Shown one piece after another: positions 7,573-16,496 of a DNA stretch of 64,000 bases (position 1 is its first letter; every line of letters begins with the position of its first letter). This stretch comes from Aeromicrobium massiliense JC14 (GTDB taxonomy: Bacteria > Actinomycetota > Actinomycetes > Propionibacteriales > Nocardioidaceae). Location of the stretch: assembly GCF_000312105.1 (NCBI RefSeq), contig NZ_HE978637.1, forward strand, positions 402,034 to 466,033, read 5' to 3'. The notes beneath the pieces were generated by a model that was given only the letters and a program-made list of their open reading frames with translations, was not told the DNA's origin and ran no database searches. The position numbers were made by a program, and so were the translations under genes.

Positions 7573-8592
7573 ATGAGCCAGCCCGGACCCACCCCCGCGA
7601 TCCAGCTCGTGGGGCTGGAGAAGCACTTCGGCGACGTCCGCGCCGTCGACGGCGTCGACCTGGAGATCGCCGACGGTGAGTTCTTCTCCATGCTCGGCCC
7701 GTCCGGCTCGGGCAAGACGACGGTGCTGCGCCTGGTGGCCGGCTTCGAGCAGCCCACCGGCGGCCGGATCGTGCTGGGCGGCACCGACGTCACCGGCACG
7801 GCCCCGTTCGAGCGCGACGTCAACACGGTCTTCCAGGACTATGCGCTGTTCCCGCACATGAGCGTGCTCGAGAACGTGGCCTACGGGCTGCGCGTCCGCG
7901 GCGTCGGCAAGCGCGACCGCCTGGCCCGTGCCCGCGAGGCGCTGGCGACCGTCCGGCTCGAGCACGTCGCCGACCGCCGTCCGGCCCAGCTGTCCGGCGG
8001 GCAGCGCCAGCGCATCGCGCTCGCCCGCGCGATCGTCGTGCGGCCCAAGGTGCTGCTGCTCGACGAGCCGCTCGGCGCGCTCGACCTCAAGCTGCGCGAG
8101 CAGATGCAGGTCGAGCTCAAGGCTCTGCAGCGCGAGCTGGGCATCACCTTCGTGTTCGTGACCCACGACCAGGAGGAGGCGCTGACCCTCAGCGACCGCA
8201 TCGCGGTCTTCAGCGAGGGGCGCATCGTCCAGCTGGGCACGCCGCAGGAGATCTACGAGTCCCCGCAGGACGAGTACGTGGCGACGTTCGTCGGCACGTC
8301 CAACCTGTTCGCGCCCGAGGACTCCCGTGCCGTGCTCGGCCGCGAGGGACGCTTCGCGCTGCGCCCGGAGAAGATCAGCCTCTCCGACGGCGACGTCCCG
8401 GACGGAGCGCTCAGCGCCCGCGGCGTCGTGGCGGAGACCATCTACCTCGGCACCGGGCGGCGCGTCGTCGTCGACCTGGAGACGGGGCCGCGGCTGGTGG
8501 TGCTCGAGCCGAGCACCGTCGAGACCGCGGTCGAGCGTGGCGACAAGGTCGTCGCCGCGTGGCGCCCGGACGACCTCGTGGCGCTGTCCTGA
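7573..8592 (+). CDS. potA: Spermidine/putrescine-type ABC transporter ATP-binding protein
   Basis: 339 aa, cytoplasmic ATPase of a polyamine-type importer. Walker A is GPSGSGKT, the signature LSGGQRQRIALARAI, Walker B LLLDEPLGALDLKL and the switch VTHDQEEALTLSDRIAV. A C-terminal TOBE-type domain (about 270-339) is present. The ATG at 7573 follows GAGGAGCACG and aligns with the family start; longer in-frame readings reach into gntR and are rejected. First gene of potA-D-B-C. A GABA-specific or general amine specificity is also possible, since the aminotransferase/dehydrogenase pair lies just downstream. Confidence 0.95.
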   Translation: MSQPGPTPAIQLVGLEKHFGDVRAVDGVDLEIADGEFFSMLGPSGSGKTTVLRLVAGFEQPTGGRIVLGGTDVTGTAPFERDVNTVFQDYALFPHMSVLENVAYGLRVRGVGKRDRLARAREALATVRLEHVADRRPAQLSGGQRQRIALARAIVVRPKVLLLDEPLGALDLKLREQMQVELKALQRELGITFVFVTHDQEEALTLSDRIAVFSEGRIVQLGTPQEIYESPQDEYVATFVGTSNLFAPEDSRAVLGREGRFALRPEKISLSDGDVPDGALSARGVVAETIYLGTGRRVVVDLETGPRLVVLEPSTVETAVERGDKVVAAWRPDDLVALS

Positions 8593-8627
8593 ACACCCCA
8601 TCCCACCCAAGAGAGAGGGGTCCAGCG

Positions 8628-9803
8628 ATGACCCTCACCCGCAGAAACGGACGCCTGGGCGGACTCGCCCTGGCACTGACCTGCAGCCTCGCGCTCAGCG
8701 CGTGCGGCGGCGACTCGTCCGACGACGAGGCGGCCGGTCCGCTGAAGGAGCTGGGCAAGACCGAGGGCCAGGTCTCGATCCTGGCCTGGCCCGGCTACGT
8801 CGAGGACGGCAGCAACGACCCGAACGCCGACTGGGTCTCCAGCTTCGAGGAGAAGACCGGCTGCAAGGTCACGAGCAAGGTCTACGGCACGTCCGACGAG
8901 GCGTTCAACCTGGCCAAGAGCGGCGACTACGACGTCGTCGCGGCCTCGGGAGACCTGACGCTGCGCATGGTCGCGGCCAAGGCGGCGGCCGAGGTGAACA
9001 CCGACCTGGTGCCCAACTACGAGAAGGTCTTCGACTTCCTCAAGGACCAGGAGTGGAACACCGTCGACGGCAAGAACTACGGCGTCCCGCACGGCTACGG
9101 CGCCAACCTGCTCATGTACAACAGCGACGTCGTGAAGCCGGCCCCCACCTCGTGGGACGTCGTGTTCGACAAGGCGTCCGAGCAGAAGGGCAAGGTCACG
9201 GCGTACGACTCGCCGATCTACATCGCCGACGCCGCCATGTACCTCATGGCGACCCAGCCCGACCTGGGCATCGAGAACCCGTACGCCCTCGACGAGGACC
9301 AGCTGGCCGCCGCGGTGGACCTGCTCAAGTCCCAGCGCGAGAACGTCGGCGAGTACTGGTCGGACTACCTCAAGGAGGCGCAGGCGTTCAAGACCGGCGA
9401 CTCGGTGGTCGGCACGACCTGGCAGGTCATCGCCAACACGATCGACCAGGACAACGTCAAGGTCACCGTGCCCAAGGAGGGCGTCACCGGCTGGAACGAC
9501 ACCTGGATGATCGCGGCCAAGGCCAAGAACCCCAACTGCGCCTACGCGTGGCTGGACCACATCGAGGACCCCGAGATCAACGCGCAGGCGACGCAGTACT
9601 TCGGTGAGTCGCCCAACAGCCAGGAGGCGTGCGACTTCGCCGAGCCCGGCTTCTGCGAGTCCTACCACGCCGGCGACAAGGCCTATTCGGACAAGATCTG
9701 GTACTGGCGCACGCCGATCGAGGACTGCCTGGACGGTCGCACGGACGTGAAGTGCACCGACTACTCGGACTGGACCAAGGCCTGGACCGAGATCAAGGGC
9801 TGA
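8628..9803 (+). CDS. potD: Polyamine-type ABC transporter substrate-binding lipoprotein
   Basis: 391 aa. The N-terminus is a lipoprotein signal (MTLTRRNGRLGGLALALTCS, lipobox LSAC), so the mature protein is anchored to the outer membrane face by a diacylglyceryl cysteine. The body has the PotD/PotF fold pattern: ILAWPGYVEDG near the N-terminus, KVYGTSDEAF, VPHGYGANLLMYNSD and TTWQVIANTI. These strands and Trp/Asp residues normally line the amine pocket. It sits 35 nt after potA with an AGAGAGAGGGG ribosome binding site and 1 nt before potB. It is longer than E. coli PotD (about 350 aa) because of a C-terminal Cys-containing extension (DCLDGRTDVKCTDY). Confidence 0.93.
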   Translation: MTLTRRNGRLGGLALALTCSLALSACGGDSSDDEAAGPLKELGKTEGQVSILAWPGYVEDGSNDPNADWVSSFEEKTGCKVTSKVYGTSDEAFNLAKSGDYDVVAASGDLTLRMVAAKAAAEVNTDLVPNYEKVFDFLKDQEWNTVDGKNYGVPHGYGANLLMYNSDVVKPAPTSWDVVFDKASEQKGKVTAYDSPIYIADAAMYLMATQPDLGIENPYALDEDQLAAAVDLLKSQRENVGEYWSDYLKEAQAFKTGDSVVGTTWQVIANTIDQDNVKVTVPKEGVTGWNDTWMIAAKAKNPNCAYAWLDHIEDPEINAQATQYFGESPNSQEACDFAEPGFCESYHAGDKAYSDKIWYWRTPIEDCLDGRTDVKCTDYSDWTKAWTEIKG

Positions 9804-9804
9804 C

Positions 9805-10713
9805 GTGACCGCACCCAGCACGCCCGTGGTGGCCGCCCCCTCGGGGGCGGCCACCCGCCGGGCCTCCTCGTTCCTGGCGACGCGTCCGCGCGTCCGCCTC
9901 GGCCTGCTCCTGGCCGCGCCGCTGACCTGGCTCGTCCTGGTCTACGTCGTCGCGCTCGCCGCGCTGCTGGTGACGGCGCTGTGGTCGGTCGACAGCTTCA
10001 CCGGCGAGCTCGACCGCAGCCTCACCTTCGACAACCTGCGCGAGATCACGACCGAGTCGCTGTACCGCACCGTCACCCTGCGCACGCTGGGCGTCGCGCT
10101 GCTGGTGACCCTCATCGACGTCGTCGTCGCGCTCCCCATCGCCTTCTACATGGCCAAGGTGGCGTCGCCGCGGGCCCGCCGCATGCTCGTCGTGGCCGTG
10201 CTGACCCCGCTGTGGGCCAGCTACCTGGTCAAGGCGTTCGCGTGGCGCTCGATGCTCAGCGAGGGCGGGCTGGTCGACTGGGTGCTCAACCCCTTCGGCG
10301 CGAGCACCCCCGGCTACGGCCTCACCGCCGTGGTGCTGACCCAGGCCTACATCTGGCTGCCGTACGTCATCCTGCCGATCTACGCCGGCATGGAGCGCGT
10401 CCCGGACTCGCTCATGGAGGCCGCGGGCGACCTCGGGGCGTCCTCGAGCCGGACGATCCGCACGGTCGTCATGCCCCTGGTGTGGCCGGCCGTGCTCGCC
10501 GGCTCGATCTTCAGCTTCTCGCTGACGCTCGGCGACTACATCACCGTCAACATCGTCGGCGGCGCGAACCAGATGCTCGGCAACCTCGTCTTCACCAACG
10601 TCGGCGCGGCCAACAACCTGCCGCTCGCCGCCGCGATCGCGCTCGTCCCGATCGTCATCATGCTCGGCTACCTGGCCGCGGTGCGCCGCACCGGCGCGCT
10701 GGACAACCTGTAG
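9805..10713 (+). CDS. potB: Polyamine-type ABC transporter permease 1
   Basis: 302 aa with six predicted membrane helices. The family coupling motif lies in MEAAGDLGASSSRTIRTVVM (EAA-x3-G-x9-I/L-x-LP), which contacts PotA. GTG start 1 nt after the potD stop, hence translational coupling. The N-terminal 30 residues are a cytoplasmic Ala/Ser-rich extension. It pairs with PotC to form the channel. Confidence 0.93.
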   Translation: MTAPSTPVVAAPSGAATRRASSFLATRPRVRLGLLLAAPLTWLVLVYVVALAALLVTALWSVDSFTGELDRSLTFDNLREITTESLYRTVTLRTLGVALLVTLIDVVVALPIAFYMAKVASPRARRMLVVAVLTPLWASYLVKAFAWRSMLSEGGLVDWVLNPFGASTPGYGLTAVVLTQAYIWLPYVILPIYAGMERVPDSLMEAAGDLGASSSRTIRTVVMPLVWPAVLAGSIFSFSLTLGDYITVNIVGGANQMLGNLVFTNVGAANNLPLAAAIALVPIVIMLGYLAAVRRTGALDNL

Positions 10714-10727
10714 GAACGGGAGACCTC

Positions 10728-11528
10728 GTGACCCTCAGCCCGCTCACCCGGCGGCTCCTCGCCGCCGTCACCGGCCTGGTGCTGCTGGTGATGTACGCGC
10801 CGCTGCTCGTCGTCGTGGCGAACTCGTTCAACGCCGACCCGTCGATGACGTGGCCGCCGGACGACTTCACCACCGAGTGGTGGACCCGCGCGTTCCACAG
10901 CCAGGGCGCGCGCGACGCCGTCCTGACCAGTGTCCAGGTGGCCGTGGCCTCGACGGCGGTCGCGCTGGTGCTGGGCGTGCTCATCGCCTTCGCCCTGCAG
11001 CGGTTCAGCTTCTTCGGCAAGAACACGGTCAACCTGCTGGTGATCCTGCCGATCGCGCTGCCCGGCATCGTCACCGGCATCGCGCTGAACAACGCGTTCC
11101 GGGGCATCCTCGGCGTCCAGCTCGGCATCGCCACGGTGATCGTGGCGCACGCGACGTTCTGCATCGTCACGGTGTTCAACAACGTCATCGCCCGGCTGCG
11201 GCGCACGGGCGGCAACTTCGAGGAGGCCTCGGCCGACCTCGGCGCGGGTGTGTGGACGACGTTCCGGCTCGTCACGTTCCCGCAGCTGCGCTCGGCGCTG
11301 CTCGCCGGCGGCCTGCTGGCCTTCGCGCTGAGCTTCGACGAGATCATCGTGACGACGTTCACCGCCGGACCCGGCACGACGACGCTGCCGATCTGGATCC
11401 TCAACAACCTGTTCCGGCCCAACCAGGCGCCGGTCGTCGCGGTCGTCGCGGTGGTGCTGATCGTCGTGTCGATCGTGCCGATCTGGATCGCCCAGCGGAT
11501 CGCGGGGGACACCGAGACGGTGCGCTGA
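10728..11528 (+). CDS. potC: Polyamine-type ABC transporter permease 2
   Basis: 266 aa, six membrane helices, with the EAA motif FEEASADLGAGVWTTFRLVT. The GTG at 10728 follows GGGAGACCTC and gives the normal PotC length; a longer in-frame reading through potB is a shadow. Second permease of the importer. The transcript is closed by the hairpin at 11549-11575, which also faces the convergent lysR gene. Confidence 0.93.
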   Translation: MTLSPLTRRLLAAVTGLVLLVMYAPLLVVVANSFNADPSMTWPPDDFTTEWWTRAFHSQGARDAVLTSVQVAVASTAVALVLGVLIAFALQRFSFFGKNTVNLLVILPIALPGIVTGIALNNAFRGILGVQLGIATVIVAHATFCIVTVFNNVIARLRRTGGNFEEASADLGAGVWTTFRLVTFPQLRSALLAGGLLAFALSFDEIIVTTFTAGPGTTTLPIWILNNLFRPNQAPVVAVVAVVLIVVSIVPIWIAQRIAGDTETVR

Positions 11529-11548
11529 CGTCGGCCCGACCTGCGCAG

Positions 11549-11575
11549 GGGCGCCCGGCTCGTCGCCGGGCGCCC
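11549..11575. terminator. Bidirectional terminator between potC and lysR
   Basis: Perfect 11-bp GC-rich stem (11549-11559 with 11565-11575), 5-nt loop, followed by TTTCGT on the plus strand. It lies between two convergent genes, so it may serve both. Confidence 0.8.
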
Positions 11576-11586
11576 TTTCGTCGTCC

Positions 11587-12462
11587 TCAGGCGTAGCGCC
11601 GGGCGACCCAGGCCCGCAGGCGCGCGGCCAGGTCGGCGAGCAGGGCGGCACCGGGGTGCTCGGGCGACCAGGCGCCGTGCAGCTCGATGCTCACCGTGCG
11701 GCCCTCGGACGTGAGCGGCAGCGGCACCAGGTCGAACCGGGGGTCGTCGGTGACCAGCGCGACGCCGCGCCCACCGGCGGCCAGCGCCTGCGCGACGGTG
11801 CCGTTGCTCGCCTCGGTCAGCCGCAGGGGCGGCAGGCCGGCGGCGCTCACCGCCTCGTCGAGGGCGCGGCGGGCGCCGAACGGCTGGGGCAGGCCGATCA
11901 GGTCCCCGACCTCGTGCAGCTCGGCGAGGTCGACCTCGCGGCGTCCGGCCCAAGGATGGTCAGCGCGCACGTACGCGAGCACCGGCAGCACCGCCAGCGA
12001 CGTCGCGGCGAGCGGCTCGTCCGGGGGATAGGGCGTGATGACCAGGTCGGCGCCGCGGGCCAGCGCCTCGGCGGCCGGCAGGTCGTCGGACGTCAGCACC
12101 GCCGGCACCGGGTCGGTGCGCTCGAGCGTGGCGATGAACGGCGACACCAGGTCGGTCAGGGTGGTGGCCGGCGCGGCGATGGTGACGGTCTCGAGCCGGC
12201 CCTGGGTGCGCAGCGCGGCCGCCCGGCGCAGGTCGTCCGCACGGCCCAGCACGTCGCGGGCGAGCGGGAGGAGGGCGCGTCCGCTGCTGGACAGCGTCAG
12301 GCGTCCGGCGGCCCGGTCGAACAGGTCCAGGCCCAGCTCGCGCTCGAGCTGGCGCAGCTGGCGCGACAGCGCCGGCTGGGTGACACGGACGGCGTCGGCG
12401 GCGGCCGAGACCGTCCCGGCGTCGGCGACGGCGACGAAGTACCGCAGGGTGCGCAGCTCCAT
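11587..12462 (-). CDS. LysR-family transcriptional regulator of gabTD
   Basis: 291 aa. The N-terminal winged helix is typical: MELRTLRYFVAVADAGTVSA, then a helix-turn-helix AADAVRVTQPALSRQLRQLE and ERELGLDLFDR. The remaining residues are the periplasmic-binding-like effector domain. The ATG at 12462 aligns with the family start; a much longer in-frame reading that runs across gabT is rejected. It is divergent from gabT with an 84-nt spacer holding a T-N11-A palindrome. The expected role is activation of gabT-gabD by GABA or a related amine metabolite (inference from position). Confidence 0.92.
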   Translation of the reverse strand: MELRTLRYFVAVADAGTVSAAADAVRVTQPALSRQLRQLERELGLDLFDRAAGRLTLSSSGRALLPLARDVLGRADDLRRAAALRTQGRLETVTIAAPATTLTDLVSPFIATLERTDPVPAVLTSDDLPAAEALARGADLVITPYPPDEPLAATSLAVLPVLAYVRADHPWAGRREVDLAELHEVGDLIGLPQPFGARRALDEAVSAAGLPPLRLTEASNGTVAQALAAGGRGVALVTDDPRFDLVPLPLTSEGRTVSIELHGAWSPEHPGAALLADLAARLRAWVARRYA

Positions 12463-12473
12463 GGACGTATCGT

Positions 12474-12488
12474 ATGCCCCATCGGCAT
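12474..12488. promoter_or_regulatory. LysR-type operator between lysR and gabT
   Basis: ATGCC-CCATC-GGCAT is a perfect interrupted palindrome that also satisfies the LysR T-N11-A rule (T12475, A12487). It is flanked by an outer dyad, ATGGACG (12461-12467, covering the lysR start) and CGTCCAT (12491-12497). Autorepression of lysR plus activation of gabT would fit. Confidence 0.6.
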
Positions 12489-12546
12489 GTCGTCCATCGA
12501 GAAGAGGTATTGGACGGCATGGCTTCTCGAGGATGATCATGGCCGC

Positions 12547-13887
12547 ATGAGCCACGAGATCCCGCAGTCGCGCCACGTCGTCCAGTTCCCCGGACCTCGC
12601 TCGGTCGAGCTGATGCAGCGCAAGCAGGCCGCCGTCGCCGCCGGCGTCGGCACGACCATGCCGGTCTTCGCCACGCGCGCCGGCGGAGGCATCGTCGAGG
12701 ACGTCGACGGCAACCGCCTGATCGACCTCGGGTCGGGCATCGCCGTCACGACGGTCGGTGCCAGCAACCCGCGCGTCGCCGCCGCGGTGGCCGAGCAGGT
12801 GCAGGCGTTCACGCACACCTGCTTCATGATCACGCCGTACGAGGGCTACGTCGCCGTCGCCGAGGCGCTCGGGCGGCTCACGCCCGGCGACCACGACAAG
12901 CGCACGGCGCTGTTCAACTCCGGCGCCGAGGCGGTCGAGAACGCGGTCAAGATCGCCCGCTCGTACACCGGCAAGCAGGCCGTCGTCGTGTTCGACCACG
13001 CCTACCACGGCCGCACGAACCTGACGATGGCCATGACGGCGAAGAACATGCCCTACAAGCACGGCTTCGGCCCGTTCGCGTCCGAGGTCTACCGGGCACC
13101 GCTGTCCTACCCCTTCCGTGACTCCGGCGTCGACGGCGCTGCCGCCGCCCAGCGTGCGATCACGGTCATCGAGAAGCAGGTCGGGGCGGCCAACCTGGCC
13201 GCCGTCGTCATCGAGCCCATCCAGGGCGAGGGCGGCTTCATCGAGCCGGCGGACGGCTTCCTGCCCGCGCTGGCCGACTGGTGCCGCGCGAACGGCGTCG
13301 TGTTCGTCGCCGACGAGGTGCAGACCGGCTTCGCGCGCACCGGCGACCTGTTCGCCTGCGACCGCGAGGGCGTCGTGCCCGACCTGATCGTCACCGCCAA
13401 GGGCATCGCCGGTGGCCTGCCGCTGTCGGCGGTCACCGGTCGCGCCGAGATCATGGACGCCCCGCACGGCGGCGGCCTGGGCGGCACCTACGGCGGCAAC
13501 CCGATCGCCTGCGCCGCCGCGCTCGCCGCCATCGAGACCATCGAGGCCGACGGCCTGGTCGAGCGCGCCCGCGAGATCGAGGCGCTGCTCAAGCGCCGTC
13601 TGGACGCGCTGCAGTCCGACGACGCGCGCGTCGGCGACGTGCGAGGCCGCGGCGCGATGATCGCCGTCGAGCTCGTCCAGCCCGGCACCACGGAGCCGGA
13701 CGCGGCGCTGGCCTCGGCCGTCGCGGCGTACGCGCACCAGCGGGGTGTCATCGTCCTGACCTGCGGCACGTTCGGCAACGTCCTGCGCTTCCTGCCGCCG
13801 CTGACCATCAGCGACGAGCTGCTCGAGGACGCCTTCGACGTCGTCGCCGAGGCGTTCGCCTCCACGCGTGAGGCGGTGTCCGCATGA
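12547..13887 (+). CDS. gabT: 4-aminobutyrate aminotransferase
   Basis: 446-aa class III PLP aminotransferase that converts GABA and 2-oxoglutarate to succinic semialdehyde and glutamate. The PLP lysine is K285 in VTAKGIAGGLPL. Upstream landmarks are FNSGAEAVENAVKIAR, DHAYHGRTNLTMAMT, EPIQGEGGF and FVADEVQTGFARTG. The start is the ATG at 12547 (MSHEIPQSR). A three-codon ORF (ATG GCC GCA TGA, 12539-12550) preceded by CGAGG overlaps this start and may couple initiation. gabD follows with a 4-nt ATGA overlap. Related enzymes act on putrescine or 5-aminovalerate, which the adjacent amine importer leaves open. Confidence 0.93.
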   Translation: MSHEIPQSRHVVQFPGPRSVELMQRKQAAVAAGVGTTMPVFATRAGGGIVEDVDGNRLIDLGSGIAVTTVGASNPRVAAAVAEQVQAFTHTCFMITPYEGYVAVAEALGRLTPGDHDKRTALFNSGAEAVENAVKIARSYTGKQAVVVFDHAYHGRTNLTMAMTAKNMPYKHGFGPFASEVYRAPLSYPFRDSGVDGAAAAQRAITVIEKQVGAANLAAVVIEPIQGEGGFIEPADGFLPALADWCRANGVVFVADEVQTGFARTGDLFACDREGVVPDLIVTAKGIAGGLPLSAVTGRAEIMDAPHGGGLGGTYGGNPIACAAALAAIETIEADGLVERAREIEALLKRRLDALQSDDARVGDVRGRGAMIAVELVQPGTTEPDAALASAVAAYAHQRGVIVLTCGTFGNVLRFLPPLTISDELLEDAFDVVAEAFASTREAVSA

Positions 13888-15335
13888 GCACCTCGTACCT
13901 GGACGCGCTGGACGCCGGCCGCGGCGTGCTGGTCGGCGGCGAGTGGCGTCGTGGCGGCGCCGGGCTGTTCGACGTCGAGGACCCCGCGACCCGGGAGGTC
14001 GTCGCCCACGTCGCCGACGGCGACCGGGCCGACGCGACCGCCGCGGTCGAGGCCGCGGACGCCGCGTTCGCGACCTGGCGCCACGTCGCGCCGCGCGAGC
14101 GCTCGGAGATCCTGCGCCGGGCGTTCGAGCTCATGCACCGCGACGTCGACGAGCTCGCCGCGCTGATCTGCGCCGAGAACGGCAAGTCGCTGACCGACGC
14201 GAAGGGCGAGGTCGTCTACGCGGCCGAGTTCTTCCGCTGGTTCGCCGAGGAGGCCGTGCGCCCGGGCGGCGACTACGGCTCGTCCCCGGCCGGCGGCACG
14301 CGCACCGTCGTGACCCACCGTCCGGTCGGCGTCGCCGCGCTCATCACGCCGTGGAACTTCCCGGCGGCGATGGCGACCCGCAAGATCGCTCCCGCGCTCG
14401 CCGCGGGCTGCACGGTCGTGCTCAAGCCCGCCGCCGAGACGCCGCTGACCGCCCTCGCGGTGGCCCGGCTGCTCGCCGAGGCCGGCGTGCCCGACGGCGT
14501 CGTCAACGTCGTCCCGTCCACGGACGCGGCCGGCGTGGCCGAGACCTGGCTGGCCGACAAGCGCGTGCGCAAGGTCAGCTTCACCGGCTCGACGCGGGTC
14601 GGCTCGATCCTGCTCAAGCAGGCCGCCGATCGTATCGTCAACGCGTCGATGGAGCTGGGCGGCAACGCCCCGTTCGTCGTCACCGAGGACGCGGACCTGG
14701 ACGCCGCGGTGGCCGGCGCGATGATCGCCAAGTTCCGTGGCGGGGGACAGGCCTGCACCGCGGCCAACCGGTTCTTCGTCCACGCCGACGTCGCCGACGC
14801 GTTCGTGGCCCGCTTCGGCGCGGCCGTCGAGGCGCTCACGGTCGGCCCGTCGAGCACCGGCGCGGAGATCGGCCCGCTCATCTCGGGCAAGGCCGTCGCC
14901 GAGCTCGACCGCGTCGTCGCCGAGGCGGTCGAGGCCGGGGCCCGCGTGGCCCATCGCGCCGAGGTGCCCGAGACCAAGGGCTACTTCTACGCGCCGACGG
15001 TGCTCACGGACGTCCAGCCGGGCTCGGCGATCCTTGAGCACGAGCTGTTCGGCCCGGTGGCGCCGGTCGTCACGTGGCGCGACGACGCCGAGCTGATCGC
15101 CATGGTCAACGACTCCGAGATGGGGCTGGCGGCGTACGTCTTCGCCGGCGAGCTCCAGCGGGCGATGAAGCTGGGCGAGGCGATCGACGCCGGCATGGTC
15201 GGCGTGAACCGCGGCCTGGTCTCCGACCCGTCCGCGCCGTTCGGCGGCGTCAAGCAGAGCGGCCTCGGTCGTGAGGGCGCCCGCGAGGGCCTGGCCGAGT
15301 TCCAGGAGACGCAGTACCTCTCCGTCGCCTGGTAG
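13884..15335 (+). CDS. gabD: NAD(P)-dependent succinate-semialdehyde dehydrogenase
   Basis: 483-aa aldehyde dehydrogenase. The catalytic Cys is C291 (GGGQACTAANRF) and the general base is E257 (MELGGNAPF). The cofactor motif SFTGSTRVGS and TPWNFPAAMATRKIAPALAA are present. The GQACTAANR context is the usual one for succinic semialdehyde dehydrogenase. It overlaps gabT by 4 nt, so the pair channels GABA to succinate for the TCA cycle, fed by the pot importer upstream. NADP versus NAD preference cannot be read with certainty. A 21-bp stem-loop follows. Confidence 0.93.
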   Translation: MSTSYLDALDAGRGVLVGGEWRRGGAGLFDVEDPATREVVAHVADGDRADATAAVEAADAAFATWRHVAPRERSEILRRAFELMHRDVDELAALICAENGKSLTDAKGEVVYAAEFFRWFAEEAVRPGGDYGSSPAGGTRTVVTHRPVGVAALITPWNFPAAMATRKIAPALAAGCTVVLKPAAETPLTALAVARLLAEAGVPDGVVNVVPSTDAAGVAETWLADKRVRKVSFTGSTRVGSILLKQAADRIVNASMELGGNAPFVVTEDADLDAAVAGAMIAKFRGGGQACTAANRFFVHADVADAFVARFGAAVEALTVGPSSTGAEIGPLISGKAVAELDRVVAEAVEAGARVAHRAEVPETKGYFYAPTVLTDVQPGSAILEHELFGPVAPVVTWRDDAELIAMVNDSEMGLAAYVFAGELQRAMKLGEAIDAGMVGVNRGLVSDPSAPFGGVKQSGLGREGAREGLAEFQETQYLSVAW

Positions 15336-15362
15336 GTCACCCTCGCGCGGCGCTGCCGCGAA

Positions 15363-15413
15363 GCGGACGCGAAAGCACCACGTTCCCTCGGGACGTGGTG
15401 CTTTCGCGTCCGC
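15363..15413. terminator. Long perfect hairpin after gabD (terminator or mobile inverted repeat)
   Basis: Arms 15363-15383 and 15393-15413 are perfectly complementary over 21 bp, and a CCC/GGG pair extends the stem into the short loop. The arms contain GCGAAAGCACC, a less GC-rich core than ordinary terminators here. It could terminate gabTD, but its length suggests a small repeat element (compare 59130-59190). Confidence 0.6.
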
Positions 15414-15493
15414 ATCCCGCGGGACTGCTGATTGCTGTCCGGTCGTTGGACGAGGGCTGTCGGCCCCCGCCGGTTCGGGCGTAGTCTCATGAT

Positions 15494-16318
15494 GTGAGTC
15501 AAGCATCTCAAAAGACGAGACGTACCGACTACATCCACGGTCACCACGCGTCGGTGCTCGCGTCGCACGGCGCGCGGACCGCCGAGAGCTCGTGCGCGTA
15601 CCTGCTGCCGCACCTCCGCCCCGGCATGAGCGTGCTGGACGTCGGCTGCGGCCCGGGCTCGATCACCCTGGACCTCGCGGCCCTCGTCGCCCCCGGACGC
15701 GTCGTGGCGATCGAGAACGTGGACGCCCCGCTGCAGGCCGCACGCGAGGCCGCCTTCCGCCGCGACGACCGGCGCACGAGCTTCGAGCGCGCCGACGTCA
15801 TGGCGCTGCCGTACCCCGACGACAGCTTCGACGTCGTCCACGCCCACCAGGTGCTGCAGCACCTCACCGACCCGGTCGGGGCGCTGCGCGAGATGCGCCG
15901 GGTCTGCCGGCCCGACGGTCTCGTGGCCGTCCGCGACGTCGACTTCGAGTCGATGACCTGGTGGCCCGCCTCGGACGCGCTGCAGCACTGGCGCGACACC
16001 TACCGCCGGCTCTCGCGCGAGAACGGTGCCGAGCCGGACGCCGGCCGCCGGCTGCGCCAGTGGGCGCGCGAGGCGGATCTGCAGGACGTCCGTCTGTCGA
16101 CGTCCACGTGGACGTACGCCACCGACGAGCAGGCGCGCTGGTGGGGCGACAGCCAGGCCGAGCGCGTGCTGTCGTCCACCTTCGCGACGCAGGCCCGCGC
16201 CGACGGCATGGGCCAGGCTGAGCTGGACGAGATCGCCGACGCCTGGCGCACCTGGGGCCGCTCGGAGGACGCCTACTTCCACATGGTCCACGCCGAGGTC
16301 CTCGCCTCCGGCGCCTAG
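15494..16318 (+). CDS. Class I SAM-dependent methyltransferase (UbiE/type 11-like)
   Basis: 274 aa. SAM-binding motif I is VLDVGCGPGSITLDLAALV, motif II acidic residue VVAIENVD, motif IV DSFDVVHAHQVLQHL and post-motif ALREMRRVCRPDGLVAVRD. The C-terminal 110 residues are Trp-rich and set substrate specificity, which cannot be inferred. GTG start, leaderless: TAGTCT (15482-15487) sits 6 nt upstream. Independent of its neighbours. Confidence 0.9.
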   Translation: MSQASQKTRRTDYIHGHHASVLASHGARTAESSCAYLLPHLRPGMSVLDVGCGPGSITLDLAALVAPGRVVAIENVDAPLQAAREAAFRRDDRRTSFERADVMALPYPDDSFDVVHAHQVLQHLTDPVGALREMRRVCRPDGLVAVRDVDFESMTWWPASDALQHWRDTYRRLSRENGAEPDAGRRLRQWAREADLQDVRLSTSTWTYATDEQARWWGDSQAERVLSSTFATQARADGMGQAELDEIADAWRTWGRSEDAYFHMVHAEVLASGA

Positions 16319-16456
16319 ATCGCCCCCTCACCCGAGCCCGGCGTCCGCCGCGAAATGTGGAGAAAAGAACCTCGCGGCGCTCCAAGAAGGCCGACAGCTC
16401 CACACATCTCGCGGGAGCGCGGCTCGGGTGACGGAGGCCGGGCACCGCAACGACGA

Positions 16457-16485
16457 AGCCCGCCGCGAGTGACTCGCGGCGGGCT
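16457..16485 (-). terminator. Terminator of tRNA-Arg
   Basis: Near-perfect 13-bp stem (16457-16469 with 16473-16485) with a 3-nt loop, 12 nt past the tRNA 3' end on the minus strand, followed by TTCGTCGTT. The region 16319-16456 also contains an imperfect inverted repeat (about 16350-16365 with 16408-16425) but no gene. Confidence 0.75.
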
Positions 16486-16496
16486 CTCGCATCGGG

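Noticed and set aside
9981..10727. Extension of potC upstream through potB
   Set aside because: Out-of-frame shadow of potB. The GTG at 10728 gives the normal PotC length with a ribosome binding site.
11587..13737. A 716-codon minus-strand reading that would extend the LysR protein across gabT
   Set aside because: The LysR family start MELRTLRYF at 12462 is exact, and the upstream part is the antisense of gabT.
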